Source: Rhodospirillales bacterium (GTDB taxonomy: Bacteria; Pseudomonadota; Alphaproteobacteria; Rhodospirillales_A; JACZKS01). Taken from it: a DNA stretch of 31,174 nucleotides. The notes beneath the pieces are model-generated. The model was not told the DNA's origin. It saw only the letters and a list, made by a program, of their open reading frames with translations, and did no database searches. The DNA lies in NCBI GenBank assembly GCA_018648445.1, contig JABGRG010000043.1:1-31174 (forward strand). Reading direction: 5' to 3'. Both the position numbers and the translations under genes were made by a program. This document shows, piece by piece, positions 24,169 through 31,174 of the stretch (within the stretch, counting starts at the first letter, position 1; every line of letters begins with the position of its first letter).

Positions 24169-24741
24169 TTATTCTTTCGGTTCCGGAACCTTAACCGTTG
24201 TCACGCTCTCATTGAGGCCCGCAATGATCACGTCGGTAATATCCATTTTCTTTGAAAAGAAGGCCACCGTGTCGGTTCGCAGAATAATCGAAATATTGTT
24301 TTGCGCCGCGAAACTGGCGACGACGCCGCCAACCGCCTTGTTTGCTTCCACCACGGCTTTCGAGCGGACTTCATTCATGCTTTGCTTGCGTTTTTGCACT
24401 TGGCGTTGAAAATCCACGACACGTTTTTCGAACTTCCGGCGTTCCTGTGCGTACGCTTCCGGGGAAACGATCGCGCGCTTGCGCGCCAGTTCCCGGTCAG
24501 CCTTGCGAAGTTCGTCCTCCTCGGCCTGGATCAGGCCCTGTAGTGACGACCGATACTCCTCAAGCTGCTTTCGAATGTTTTTGAAGACAACGCCTTCGGC
24601 ATTGATCTTCTGCAGATTGATTACCGCAATGCGAAGCGACGCCGGTTGTTCCGCTTTTTCCTGAGAGATCGCCGGAGCACCCAGGAAGCACACAGCCGCC
24701 AGCGAAACCAGCATTAATCGCAATACCTTCGAATAAAACAT
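24169..24741 (-). CDS. skp: OmpH/Skp family periplasmic chaperone
   Basis: Skp holds unfolded outer-membrane proteins in the periplasm before BamA inserts them. The 190-residue product has a signal peptide (about 1-27, ending GAPAISQ). A core strand IAVINLQKI is followed by a long charged coiled-coil (about 60-130, KNIRKQLEEYRSSLQ to FQRQVQKRKQSM) and a C-terminal strand NISIILRTDTVAFF. The order bamA-skp-lpxD is the classical one. Confidence 0.92.
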   Translation of the reverse strand: MFYSKVLRLMLVSLAAVCFLGAPAISQEKAEQPASLRIAVINLQKINAEGVVFKNIRKQLEEYRSSLQGLIQAEEDELRKADRELARKRAIVSPEAYAQERRKFEKRVVDFQRQVQKRKQSMNEVRSKAVVEANKAVGGVVASFAAQNNISIILRTDTVAFFSKKMDITDVIIAGLNESVTTVKVPEPKE

Positions 24742-24745
24742 TCGA

Positions 24746-27022
24746 TTAGAACCTTGTTCCGAAATTGACCCGAACCGTCTCCTCGCGATCGAAATCTTCC
24801 TTCAACCATGGGAAGCCTAAATCGAGGCCTATGGGGCCGAAATTTGACCGCCAAGTGAAGCCAAGGCCGCTGCCGGCCCGAACACTTCCGGTATCCTGAA
24901 CTTCGGAACCGGTATCACTGAGTTCCGTGAGGCCACCGATATCGGTGAAAATCCGTCCGTTGACAGGAATTTCCTGCGGGAAACCCAGCGGAAACCGCAA
25001 CTGGACCCTGCCTGTGTAGTAAAACTCGCCGCCGAGCGCATCGTCGGTCGTACTATCACGCGGACCGATGCCCGAGGTCTCGAAGCCCCGCACGCTCTCG
25101 CCTCCGACAAAGAAACGGTCGGTCAGATCGACATCCTCTCCCAATCCGATGATCGACGCGACCGTACCGCTGACCTGCAGTACCCAATCTTTCTCGAATT
25201 CGAAAAACTTACCCAACCTGACCCGATTTCGAAAATAGCTTTTGGATCCGCCAAGTCCGGCAACGTCGTTTGCCAGGCTCGCGAACCATCCCTCGTTCGG
25301 CAAAAAGCGGTTGTCCCGCGTATCATAGCTGATGAAGTGGCCAATCTGCGAAAGTGTTTCCGATCCTTCGGCCGCCTTAATAAACCGCGAAGCCGAGTTG
25401 TCGACATCGGTCACGTCCGATATCTTGAACGTATACTTATACCCTTGCCGAATATTTTCGGTAATCGGGTAACTGGCCCGCAATGCAAATCCCTTCTCTT
25501 CGATATCGTGAGACTGCGTATCCTGCAAATCCTGATTGACGAGGAAGAGGTCCACGCCCGCAGATATCTCTCGTCCCATGAAATAGGGATCGGTAAACGA
25601 CATATCGACTTCGCTGCCGGTACCAGCCACTGTGAAGCTCAGCTTGGCATCGTAGCCTTTACCCAATAAATTCTTTTCACGAATGGTGATATCGCCGAGC
25701 GGTCCCTGAGAAGTGGAAAATCCCGCACCAAAAGTAAGTGCACCGGTTGATTTTTCCTCGACATCGACTTCGATCACCGTTTTATCAGGTGCGCTTCCCG
25801 GCACCCGAGCGACACGAACCTTGCCGAAAAACCCCAGATTTTGAATACGCTGGCGTGATCGCCCGAGTTTGGCGGCATTGAAGGCGTCACCTTCTACGAG
25901 GCGAAATTCCCGTCGGATGACTTCGTCGACGGTGCGAACGTTTCCCCCGATATCAATGCGTTCAACGAAGACGCGCGGTCCTTCGTTAACCTCGAAGGTC
26001 ACATCGATGGTATGGTTCTCGTGGTCGCGGTTTAACCTTGGCCGCACATCAACGAACGCATATCCGAGCGTGCCAACGGATTCGGAGATCGCATCGACAC
26101 TTTCATCAATGGCATCGACCTCATACCAGTCGTCTGTTGCGACCTCCAAAAGTCCCTTGACCGCCTCAGGATCCAAATCGCGAAGTGTCACATCGACATC
26201 AACGGCTCCGAATTTGTACCTCTGCCCCTCGTCGATGGTGAACGTTATGAAAAAGTCCGTACGATCCGGCGTCAATTCGGCGACCGCTGACATAACTCTA
26301 AAATCTGCGAACCCTTCGTTCAGATAGAAACGACGCAAGAGTTCGCGATCCAGCGTCAAGCGGTCCGGATCATAGCGATCATCCGAAGAAAACAACCTGT
26401 ACCACCGGGTCTCCCGCGTGCGAATTTCATCCAACAAATCGCCATCGCTGAATTCGCGATTACCAACAAACCTTATTTTCCGAATTTCCGTCAGCGAACC
26501 TTCGCTGATTTCAAAAACCAAATTTACGCGGTTTTGGGGAAGCTGGATAACCTTCGGTTCCACGGCCGCCGCAAAGCGCCCGTTGCGCCGGTAAAGGGTA
26601 AGAATGCGTTTCACGTCGGCCTGAACTTTCGAGCGCGTATAGATAATACGAGGCCGCAACGTGACCTCCGCACCCAGTTCCTCGTCGTCCAAACGGTCGT
26701 TTCCTTCGAACGCGATGCGGTTAATCACCGGGTTTTCGGTCACGTTGACGATCAACGTTTCACCCCGGCGGCGAATGGTCACGTCCGTGAACAATCCGGT
26801 CGCAAAAAGACTCTTCAGAGACCGATTTACGCGCAGAGGATCAAAAGCGTCGCCCTCGCGGACCAGCAGGTAAGATCGAACCGTATCTGATTCGATCCGC
26901 TGCCCTCCCTCGACAACGATTTCGCGAATCACGCTGCCCGATTGCGCGCCCGCCTGCTTAGCCAAAAACGTCGGCAACAAGAGGCCGAAGGCGAGCAGCA
27001 GAATGATAAAATAGCGACGCAC
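24746..27022 (-). CDS. bamA: Outer membrane protein assembly factor BamA
   Basis: BamA is the central Omp85 component that folds beta-barrel proteins into the outer membrane. The start is taken at GTG 27022, which has a GGGGG site and gives 758 residues starting MRRYFIILLL. A TTG at 27070 lies inside rseP and is less likely. A signal peptide ends near AGAQS (residue 26). Five POTRA domains follow (about 27-425, VIREIVVEGGQRIESDTVRSYL and repeats such as GPRVFVERIDIGGNVRTVDEVIRREF). A C-terminal 16-strand barrel contains the conserved VRGF loop (GGESVRGFETSG) and ends in a terminal aromatic residue (VNFGTRF), as the assembly signal requires. Confidence 0.96.
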   Translation of the reverse strand: MRRYFIILLLAFGLLLPTFLAKQAGAQSGSVIREIVVEGGQRIESDTVRSYLLVREGDAFDPLRVNRSLKSLFATGLFTDVTIRRRGETLIVNVTENPVINRIAFEGNDRLDDEELGAEVTLRPRIIYTRSKVQADVKRILTLYRRNGRFAAAVEPKVIQLPQNRVNLVFEISEGSLTEIRKIRFVGNREFSDGDLLDEIRTRETRWYRLFSSDDRYDPDRLTLDRELLRRFYLNEGFADFRVMSAVAELTPDRTDFFITFTIDEGQRYKFGAVDVDVTLRDLDPEAVKGLLEVATDDWYEVDAIDESVDAISESVGTLGYAFVDVRPRLNRDHENHTIDVTFEVNEGPRVFVERIDIGGNVRTVDEVIRREFRLVEGDAFNAAKLGRSRQRIQNLGFFGKVRVARVPGSAPDKTVIEVDVEEKSTGALTFGAGFSTSQGPLGDITIREKNLLGKGYDAKLSFTVAGTGSEVDMSFTDPYFMGREISAGVDLFLVNQDLQDTQSHDIEEKGFALRASYPITENIRQGYKYTFKISDVTDVDNSASRFIKAAEGSETLSQIGHFISYDTRDNRFLPNEGWFASLANDVAGLGGSKSYFRNRVRLGKFFEFEKDWVLQVSGTVASIIGLGEDVDLTDRFFVGGESVRGFETSGIGPRDSTTDDALGGEFYYTGRVQLRFPLGFPQEIPVNGRIFTDIGGLTELSDTGSEVQDTGSVRAGSGLGFTWRSNFGPIGLDLGFPWLKEDFDREETVRVNFGTRF

Positions 27023-27050
27023 GCGTTTACCCCCGGGCTTATTGTTGTCG

Positions 27051-28193
27051 TCAGGTGACGAGCCCCTCAAGGAACTCCAACACCTTGAAATGGTGCACCA
27101 AGTCGTTCCAAGTGGCGAATACCATTAGGAGCAATACCAAAATCAGGCCGAAACGGAAACCGTATTCTTGGATACGTTCGGTCAACGGTCGCCCCCGGAT
27201 CGCCTCCGCGAAGAAGAAGACCAAGTGTCCCCCGTCAAGCATCGGTACCGGAAATAGGTTAATCAATCCCAAATTTATCGACAGCAAGGCCATGAAATTG
27301 ATCAGATTGACGAACCCCCCTTCCGCAACCTCGGCCGACATCTGAGCAATTCTCAGTGGTCCGCCAAGCTCTTCCGACGGTCGGGACCCGACAATCATCT
27401 GCCCAAGGTATTCGAGGATACGCCAACTCATCGAGACCGTTACTTCTACCGATTTCCACACCGCCTCACCGGGCCCCAAGCGAACATATTCCAATCTGGA
27501 GGAATCGGCTGAAACGCCAAGCAGACCGACCTCGCGCTCGCTCCCGTCCGCTCCGGAAACCTTGTGAACCTTGGGCGTCGCCGTAAATGTCCTTTGCAAG
27601 CCATCCCGCGCAACAAGGATATCAATGGAAATGCCGGGTTTTCCCGATACGATCCGTCTGAGATCGTCAAACGAATGAATGGCTTCGTCGTCGACACGCA
27701 ATATTTCGTCACCGGGCACCAACCCTGCCACCGCCGCAGCGCTGTCGGACTGGACCGTCGCGACGAACGGAAGCAACCGTGGGCTGCCTGATATGCCAAA
27801 AATGCCCGCAAAAAGAACGATGGCGAGCGCGAAGTTGGCGATCGGCCCAGCAGCCACAATCGCGATGCGTTGCAACAAGCCTTTGTGGGCGAAGGAGATA
27901 TCTTTTTCGGCCTCGGTTAGCGCACGCTCTTCCCCCTCGTCGCCTTCCATGCTATCGGCCTCGCCGAACATCTTGACGTATCCACCGAGTGGAATTGCGC
28001 TAATTTTCCAGCGGGTCCCCGCCTTGTCATTCCAGCCGTAGATTTCGGGTCCGAAACCGATGGAAAAGACCTCAACCCGCACGCCGGAGCGACGGGCCAC
28101 CCAGTAGTGCCCCATCTCGTGAACGAACACGAGCACGGTCAACACGAAAACAAACGGGACCACATTGTCCCAAACAAAACCAATCAATTCCAT
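27051..28193 (-). CDS. rseP: Site-2 intramembrane metalloprotease RseP
   Basis: RseP is a zinc protease that cleaves membrane-embedded anti-sigma factors and leftover signal peptides. The 380-residue product has HEMGH at 25-29 in the first membrane helix, a second metal ligand motif NLFPVPMLDGG (D320), and one PDZ domain (about 135-215, AGLVPGDEILRVDDEAI). At least four hydrophobic helices are visible. E. coli RseP has two PDZ domains, and the shorter single-PDZ form is usual in alphaproteobacteria. The gene lies 30 bases after dxr and 28 before bamA. Confidence 0.95.
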   Translation of the reverse strand: MELIGFVWDNVVPFVFVLTVLVFVHEMGHYWVARRSGVRVEVFSIGFGPEIYGWNDKAGTRWKISAIPLGGYVKMFGEADSMEGDEGEERALTEAEKDISFAHKGLLQRIAIVAAGPIANFALAIVLFAGIFGISGSPRLLPFVATVQSDSAAAVAGLVPGDEILRVDDEAIHSFDDLRRIVSGKPGISIDILVARDGLQRTFTATPKVHKVSGADGSEREVGLLGVSADSSRLEYVRLGPGEAVWKSVEVTVSMSWRILEYLGQMIVGSRPSEELGGPLRIAQMSAEVAEGGFVNLINFMALLSINLGLINLFPVPMLDGGHLVFFFAEAIRGRPLTERIQEYGFRFGLILVLLLMVFATWNDLVHHFKVLEFLEGLVT

Positions 28194-28223
28194 AAACGGA
28201 AGTCCGTTCTTCAGTTTTAGTTC

Positions 28224-29420
28224 TTAGTGACGGTTCGACATCCGGGAGATACTCTCCTTGGCGATGTCGCGCGCGGCGGCGTCGGCCAATTGAACGTCAT
28301 CCAGCGTTACGAGAGGGCCGTTCGCAGCGCGGCCCAGCGTATCCTCGACTACGCGCGCTATATCGAGAAACCCTATTTCCTCGCCCAGAAAACTCTGCAC
28401 CGCCTGTTCATTCGCCGCATTAAGAATGGTGGTAGCGGAACCGCCCGTTTGCAATGCCTCGCGCGCAAGCCGCATTGCCGGGAAGCGTTCCGGGTTCGGC
28501 TTCTCGAACGTCAGTGTGCCGATGTCGGCCAATGAAAGCTGTGGCGCGGGCGCCGACATACGCCGCGGCCAACCCAGCGTATAGGCAATCGGTATTCGCA
28601 TATCGGGCGACCCCAACTGGGCCAAAACGGAGCCATCTACATAGGCGACCATGCTGTGCACGACCGACTGCGGGTGAACGAGGATCTCGATGTTTTCTTC
28701 GGCAACGGGAAAAAGGTGGTAGGCCTCGATCAATTCGAGACCCTTGTTCATCATGGTTGCCGAATCGACCGAGATTTTCGCCCCCATATCCCAGTTCGGA
28801 TGGGCAACGGCCTGCTCGCGGGTCACGGTTTCCATATCGGCCATGCCCATGCGCAAAAACGGCCCGCCCGAGGCCGTCAAAATGATCCTGTCGATACAAT
28901 CCGCCTGGGCGAAGTCAAGGACCTGGAATATGGCGTTGTGTTCGGAATCCACGGGCAGCAGTATTGCACCGCTGCGTGCGATTTCCGCCATCATCACATC
29001 GCCGGCGGAAACCAGACATTCCTTATTGGCCAGCGCCACAACCGCGCCGCGGCGCACAGCCTGCATGGTCGGGCGCAATCCAGCGGCACCAACGATGGAC
29101 GACATCACCCAATCGGCGGGCCGGTCAGCCGCTTCGACAATGGCTTCGGCCCCGGCCGCAACCTCGACGCCACTACCCGCGAGTTCCTTTTTTAAATCCG
29201 CGTAGCGGGCCTCGTCGGCAACAACGGCAAGCCGCGCATTCAGCGCCCGCGCCTGATCGGCCAGCAAGGAAACGTTCGAATTCCCGGTCAGAGCCTCGAC
29301 CTGAAACGTATCGGGCTGCCGTCCGACCAGATCAATCGTGCTACAGCCGACCGATCCGGTGGAACCGAGGATCGTTACCCGTCGCGGTTCGTCTGCCCAT
29401 GGGGCGTCGCTCAAAACCAT
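28224..29420 (-). CDS. dxr: 1-deoxy-D-xylulose 5-phosphate reductoisomerase
   Basis: Dxr converts DXP to MEP, committing carbon to isoprenoids. The product thus feeds UppS, encoded two genes upstream. The 398-residue protein has the NADPH motif GSTGSVG at 19-25, ALANKECLVSAG, the metal site PVDSEHNAIFQ, MMNKGLELIEAYHLF, and the flexible-loop segment HPQSVVHSMVAYVDGS. The start overlaps the cdsA end by ten bases. Confidence 0.97.
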   Translation of the reverse strand: MVLSDAPWADEPRRVTILGSTGSVGCSTIDLVGRQPDTFQVEALTGNSNVSLLADQARALNARLAVVADEARYADLKKELAGSGVEVAAGAEAIVEAADRPADWVMSSIVGAAGLRPTMQAVRRGAVVALANKECLVSAGDVMMAEIARSGAILLPVDSEHNAIFQVLDFAQADCIDRIILTASGGPFLRMGMADMETVTREQAVAHPNWDMGAKISVDSATMMNKGLELIEAYHLFPVAEENIEILVHPQSVVHSMVAYVDGSVLAQLGSPDMRIPIAYTLGWPRRMSAPAPQLSLADIGTLTFEKPNPERFPAMRLAREALQTGGSATTILNAANEQAVQSFLGEEIGFLDIARVVEDTLGRAANGPLVTLDDVQLADAAARDIAKESISRMSNRH

Positions 29421-30205
29421 ACCAATCCATTGTCCCGGTTAATCAGAGAGACGAGAGCGACCACGGCAGCCACTGCCATAAGGCCGTCCACTCTATCCAG
29501 AAGTCCGCCATGCCCAGGCATGATCGCACCGGAGTCTTTTACTCCAAAGCGGCGCTTTACCCAAGATTCGAATAGGTCTCCGCTCTGTGCGACGATGGCC
29601 AGAAACCCGCTGTAAACCGCCAAAGGCCAGAATGCGGCTTGGCCGATCCCGAAGGCAAACGCCGCTCCGACGCCGCCCGCGCAAATTATGCCGCCGATCA
29701 ACCCGGCCCAGGTTTTTTTCGGACTTACGCGGGGCAACAATTTGGGCCCGCCGATCATGCGCCCGAAGGCGTAGGCTCCCGTATCCGTCGCCCAGACCAG
29801 CGCGAACAGCCAATATACCGCATCACGCCCTGCCGCATCGCGCAGCCAGACCAACGACAAAACCGGAATTCCGATATACAGGACACCCGCCGAAAGCCAC
29901 GGAGCGCCCGCGGATGCTTCCGCACGACCAAATAACGATGCCGCCACACCGGCCAAAACCGCACCCGCGCCAAGCGCGGCAAATCCAAGATCAAAATGAC
30001 CCAATCCCGCGGTCAAGACCGCCCCGATCAAACAAAGCCCTGCCACCGTCACTTCGATTGAGGCCGCCTTGCGGCCGCACAAACGGCCCCATTCCCATAT
30101 GAGAACGGCGCAACCCACTGCAACAAACACCTCAAAATACGGAGACCCGAAATGGATCGCCGCCAAGGTAGGCGGCAGCGCCACGACCGCCGAGAAAATT
30201 CGCAT
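29411..30205 (-). CDS. cdsA: Phosphatidate cytidylyltransferase
   Basis: CdsA makes CDP-diacylglycerol, precursor of all phospholipids, in the inner membrane. The 264-residue protein is almost wholly hydrophobic with about seven or eight predicted helices. It has the C-terminal family signature SWVKRRFGVKDSGAIMPGHGG plus LLDRVDG. ATG at 30205 is the best start; an AAGGGGA lies somewhat far upstream. It starts 35 bases after the uppS stop and overlaps dxr. Confidence 0.96.
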   Translation of the reverse strand: MRIFSAVVALPPTLAAIHFGSPYFEVFVAVGCAVLIWEWGRLCGRKAASIEVTVAGLCLIGAVLTAGLGHFDLGFAALGAGAVLAGVAASLFGRAEASAGAPWLSAGVLYIGIPVLSLVWLRDAAGRDAVYWLFALVWATDTGAYAFGRMIGGPKLLPRVSPKKTWAGLIGGIICAGGVGAAFAFGIGQAAFWPLAVYSGFLAIVAQSGDLFESWVKRRFGVKDSGAIMPGHGGLLDRVDGLMAVAAVVALVSLINRDNGLVWF

Positions 30206-30240
30206 CCAGATGGCGCCGTCCCCTTTCCCGATATCGGCGT

Positions 30241-30975
30241 TTAACCGCCGGTCATGCCGAAACGCCGTTCGCGCCCCTGAAACTCGACGACCGCCTGATT
30301 AAACAATTCGCGCGAAAAATCGGGCCAATGCGTATCAACGAAGACAAACTCAGTATAGGCGAGCTGCCATAGAAGAAAGTTGCTAAGGCGTTGTTCGCCG
30401 CTGGTCCTGATCAACAAATCGGGGTCCGGCAGATCGGCCATGAACAGGTGATCCGAAAAAGCCGCCTCGTCGATGTCTTCGGGGTTCATGGACCCCGCCT
30501 TCACAGCCTCGGCGATGCGCCGTGCGGCGGTCGTAATTTCCTGCCGCCCCCCGTAATTCAGGGCAATAACCAGGGTCAGGCGGGTATTTTCTTTTGTCAG
30601 CGCCTCGGCATCCTCGATTAACGAGACAATATCGGCAGCCAAGGCGGATCGTTCCCCGACTATGCGCAAACGCACCCCGTTTTTGTGGAGATTGCCGACC
30701 TCGTTACGCAAATACAGGCGCAGAAGGCCCATCAGGTCCCGAATTTCACCCTGCGGACGGTTCCAGTTCTCGGATGAAAAGCCGAACAGGGTCAGGGTCG
30801 AAACGCCGCAGTCCGCAGCCGCCTCGACAATCTCGCGCGCGACCTCCACCCCCCGGCGGTGACCGGCGGTTCGCGGAAGACCACGCGCCTTCGCCCAACG
30901 CCCGTTACCGTCCATAATGACGGCCACGTGCAAAGGCGCCGAAGCGCCGCCAGAGGTTAGCGGAACAACTTTCAT
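30241..30975 (-). CDS. uppS: Undecaprenyl diphosphate synthase (cis-prenyltransferase)
   Basis: UppS extends farnesyl diphosphate to the C55 carrier used for peptidoglycan and other envelope polymers. The 244-residue protein has HVAVIMDGNGRWA with the catalytic D22, FGFSSENW at 64-71, ALNYGGRQEI and LIRTSGEQRLSNFLLWQLAYTE. It starts four bases after the frr stop, so the two are likely coupled. Confidence 0.97.
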   Translation of the reverse strand: MKVVPLTSGGASAPLHVAVIMDGNGRWAKARGLPRTAGHRRGVEVAREIVEAAADCGVSTLTLFGFSSENWNRPQGEIRDLMGLLRLYLRNEVGNLHKNGVRLRIVGERSALAADIVSLIEDAEALTKENTRLTLVIALNYGGRQEITTAARRIAEAVKAGSMNPEDIDEAAFSDHLFMADLPDPDLLIRTSGEQRLSNFLLWQLAYTEFVFVDTHWPDFSRELFNQAVVEFQGRERRFGMTGG

Positions 30976-30979
30976 TCAA

Positions 30980-31174
30980 TCAGACCTGCATAATCTCGGA
31001 TTCCTTATTTTTCAGGGTCTCATCAATTTTCTTGATGTGATCGTCGGTAAGATCCTGAACCCGCTGGCCGTAATCCTTTTGCTCGTCTTGCGAAATGTCA
31101 CCCGCTTTTTCGGACTTCTTTAAATCGTCCAGGGCATGACGGCGAACGTTGCGCACGGCAATCCGTGCGTCCTC
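30980..31174 (-). CDS. frr: Ribosome recycling factor, C-terminal part (cut by window edge)
   Basis: The frame read from the right edge gives 64 residues beginning [18 protein letters not shown] and ending [10 protein letters not shown] before TGA at 30982-30980. This is the C-terminal third of ribosome recycling factor, which splits post-termination ribosomes with EF-G. The VRNVRR and [12 protein letters not shown] segments and the MQV-type ending fit the family. The missing part lies beyond the window, and pyrH is expected next. Confidence 0.93.
   Translation of the reverse strand, partial: EDARIAVRNVRRHALDDLKKSEKAGDISQDEQKDYGQRVQDLTDDHIKKIDETLKNKESEIMQV

Overview
The window reads as a chromosomal segment of an alphaproteobacterium, most likely Rhodospirillales-like. 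This rests on gene order and family membership seen in the translations, not on a database search. Three things support it: the run trpG-trpD-trpC-moaC-moeA-lexA followed by comEC, gltX and gltA; a LexA gene with a GAAC-N7-GAAC type SOS box; and the envelope operon frr-uppS-cdsA-dxr-rseP-bamA-skp-lpxD-fabZ-lpxA-lpxI-lpxB using LpxI rather than LpxH.

Region 1 (about 1-9650) is the accessory and signalling part. It holds an orphan exported amino-acid-type solute-binding protein, a small cyclic-nucleotide-binding-domain protein, a bacteriohemerythrin, a membrane-anchored PAS/PP2C (SpoIIE-type) phosphatase, an SDR oxidoreductase, an exported DUF1566/Lcl-type protein with a near-identical 66-bp tandem repeat, and a large histidine kinase with a periplasmic solute-binding sensor domain. 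None of the usual partners is present: no permease for the binding protein, no response regulator for the kinase, no STAS or anti-sigma partner for the phosphatase. A perfect TGTGA-N6-TCACA palindrome lies between the divergent cNMP-binding and hemerythrin genes.

Region 2 (about 9900-14800, + strand) is a tightly packed housekeeping operon. trpG/trpD and trpD/trpC overlap by ATGA, trpC/moaC overlap by 8 bases, and moeA follows after 3 bases. Together these give the middle of tryptophan synthesis and two steps of molybdenum cofactor synthesis. lexA follows with its own SOS-controlled promoter. trpE is not next to trpG; the kinase gene occupies that place.

Region 3 (14800-19870) has comEC on the - strand, divergent from gltX and gltA on the + strand. 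gltA converges on lpxB and shares a strong hairpin terminator with it.

Region 4 (19855-31174, all - strand) is one long envelope-biogenesis operon. It is read from frr (cut by the window edge) through undecaprenyl-PP synthesis, CDP-diacylglycerol synthesis, the MEP-pathway enzyme Dxr, the RseP site-2 protease, BamA and Skp, then LpxD, FabZ, LpxA, LpxI and LpxB of lipid A synthesis. Gaps are mostly -11 to +30 bases, which argues for co-transcription.

I found no rRNA, tRNA, CRISPR array, intact insertion sequence or prophage. I do not see clear evidence of a wholly new multi-gene system. The best leads are the CRP-like site with its cNMP/hemerythrin pair, the repeat insertion inside the DUF1566 domain, and the 10-bp-phased operator-like repeats near the left end.
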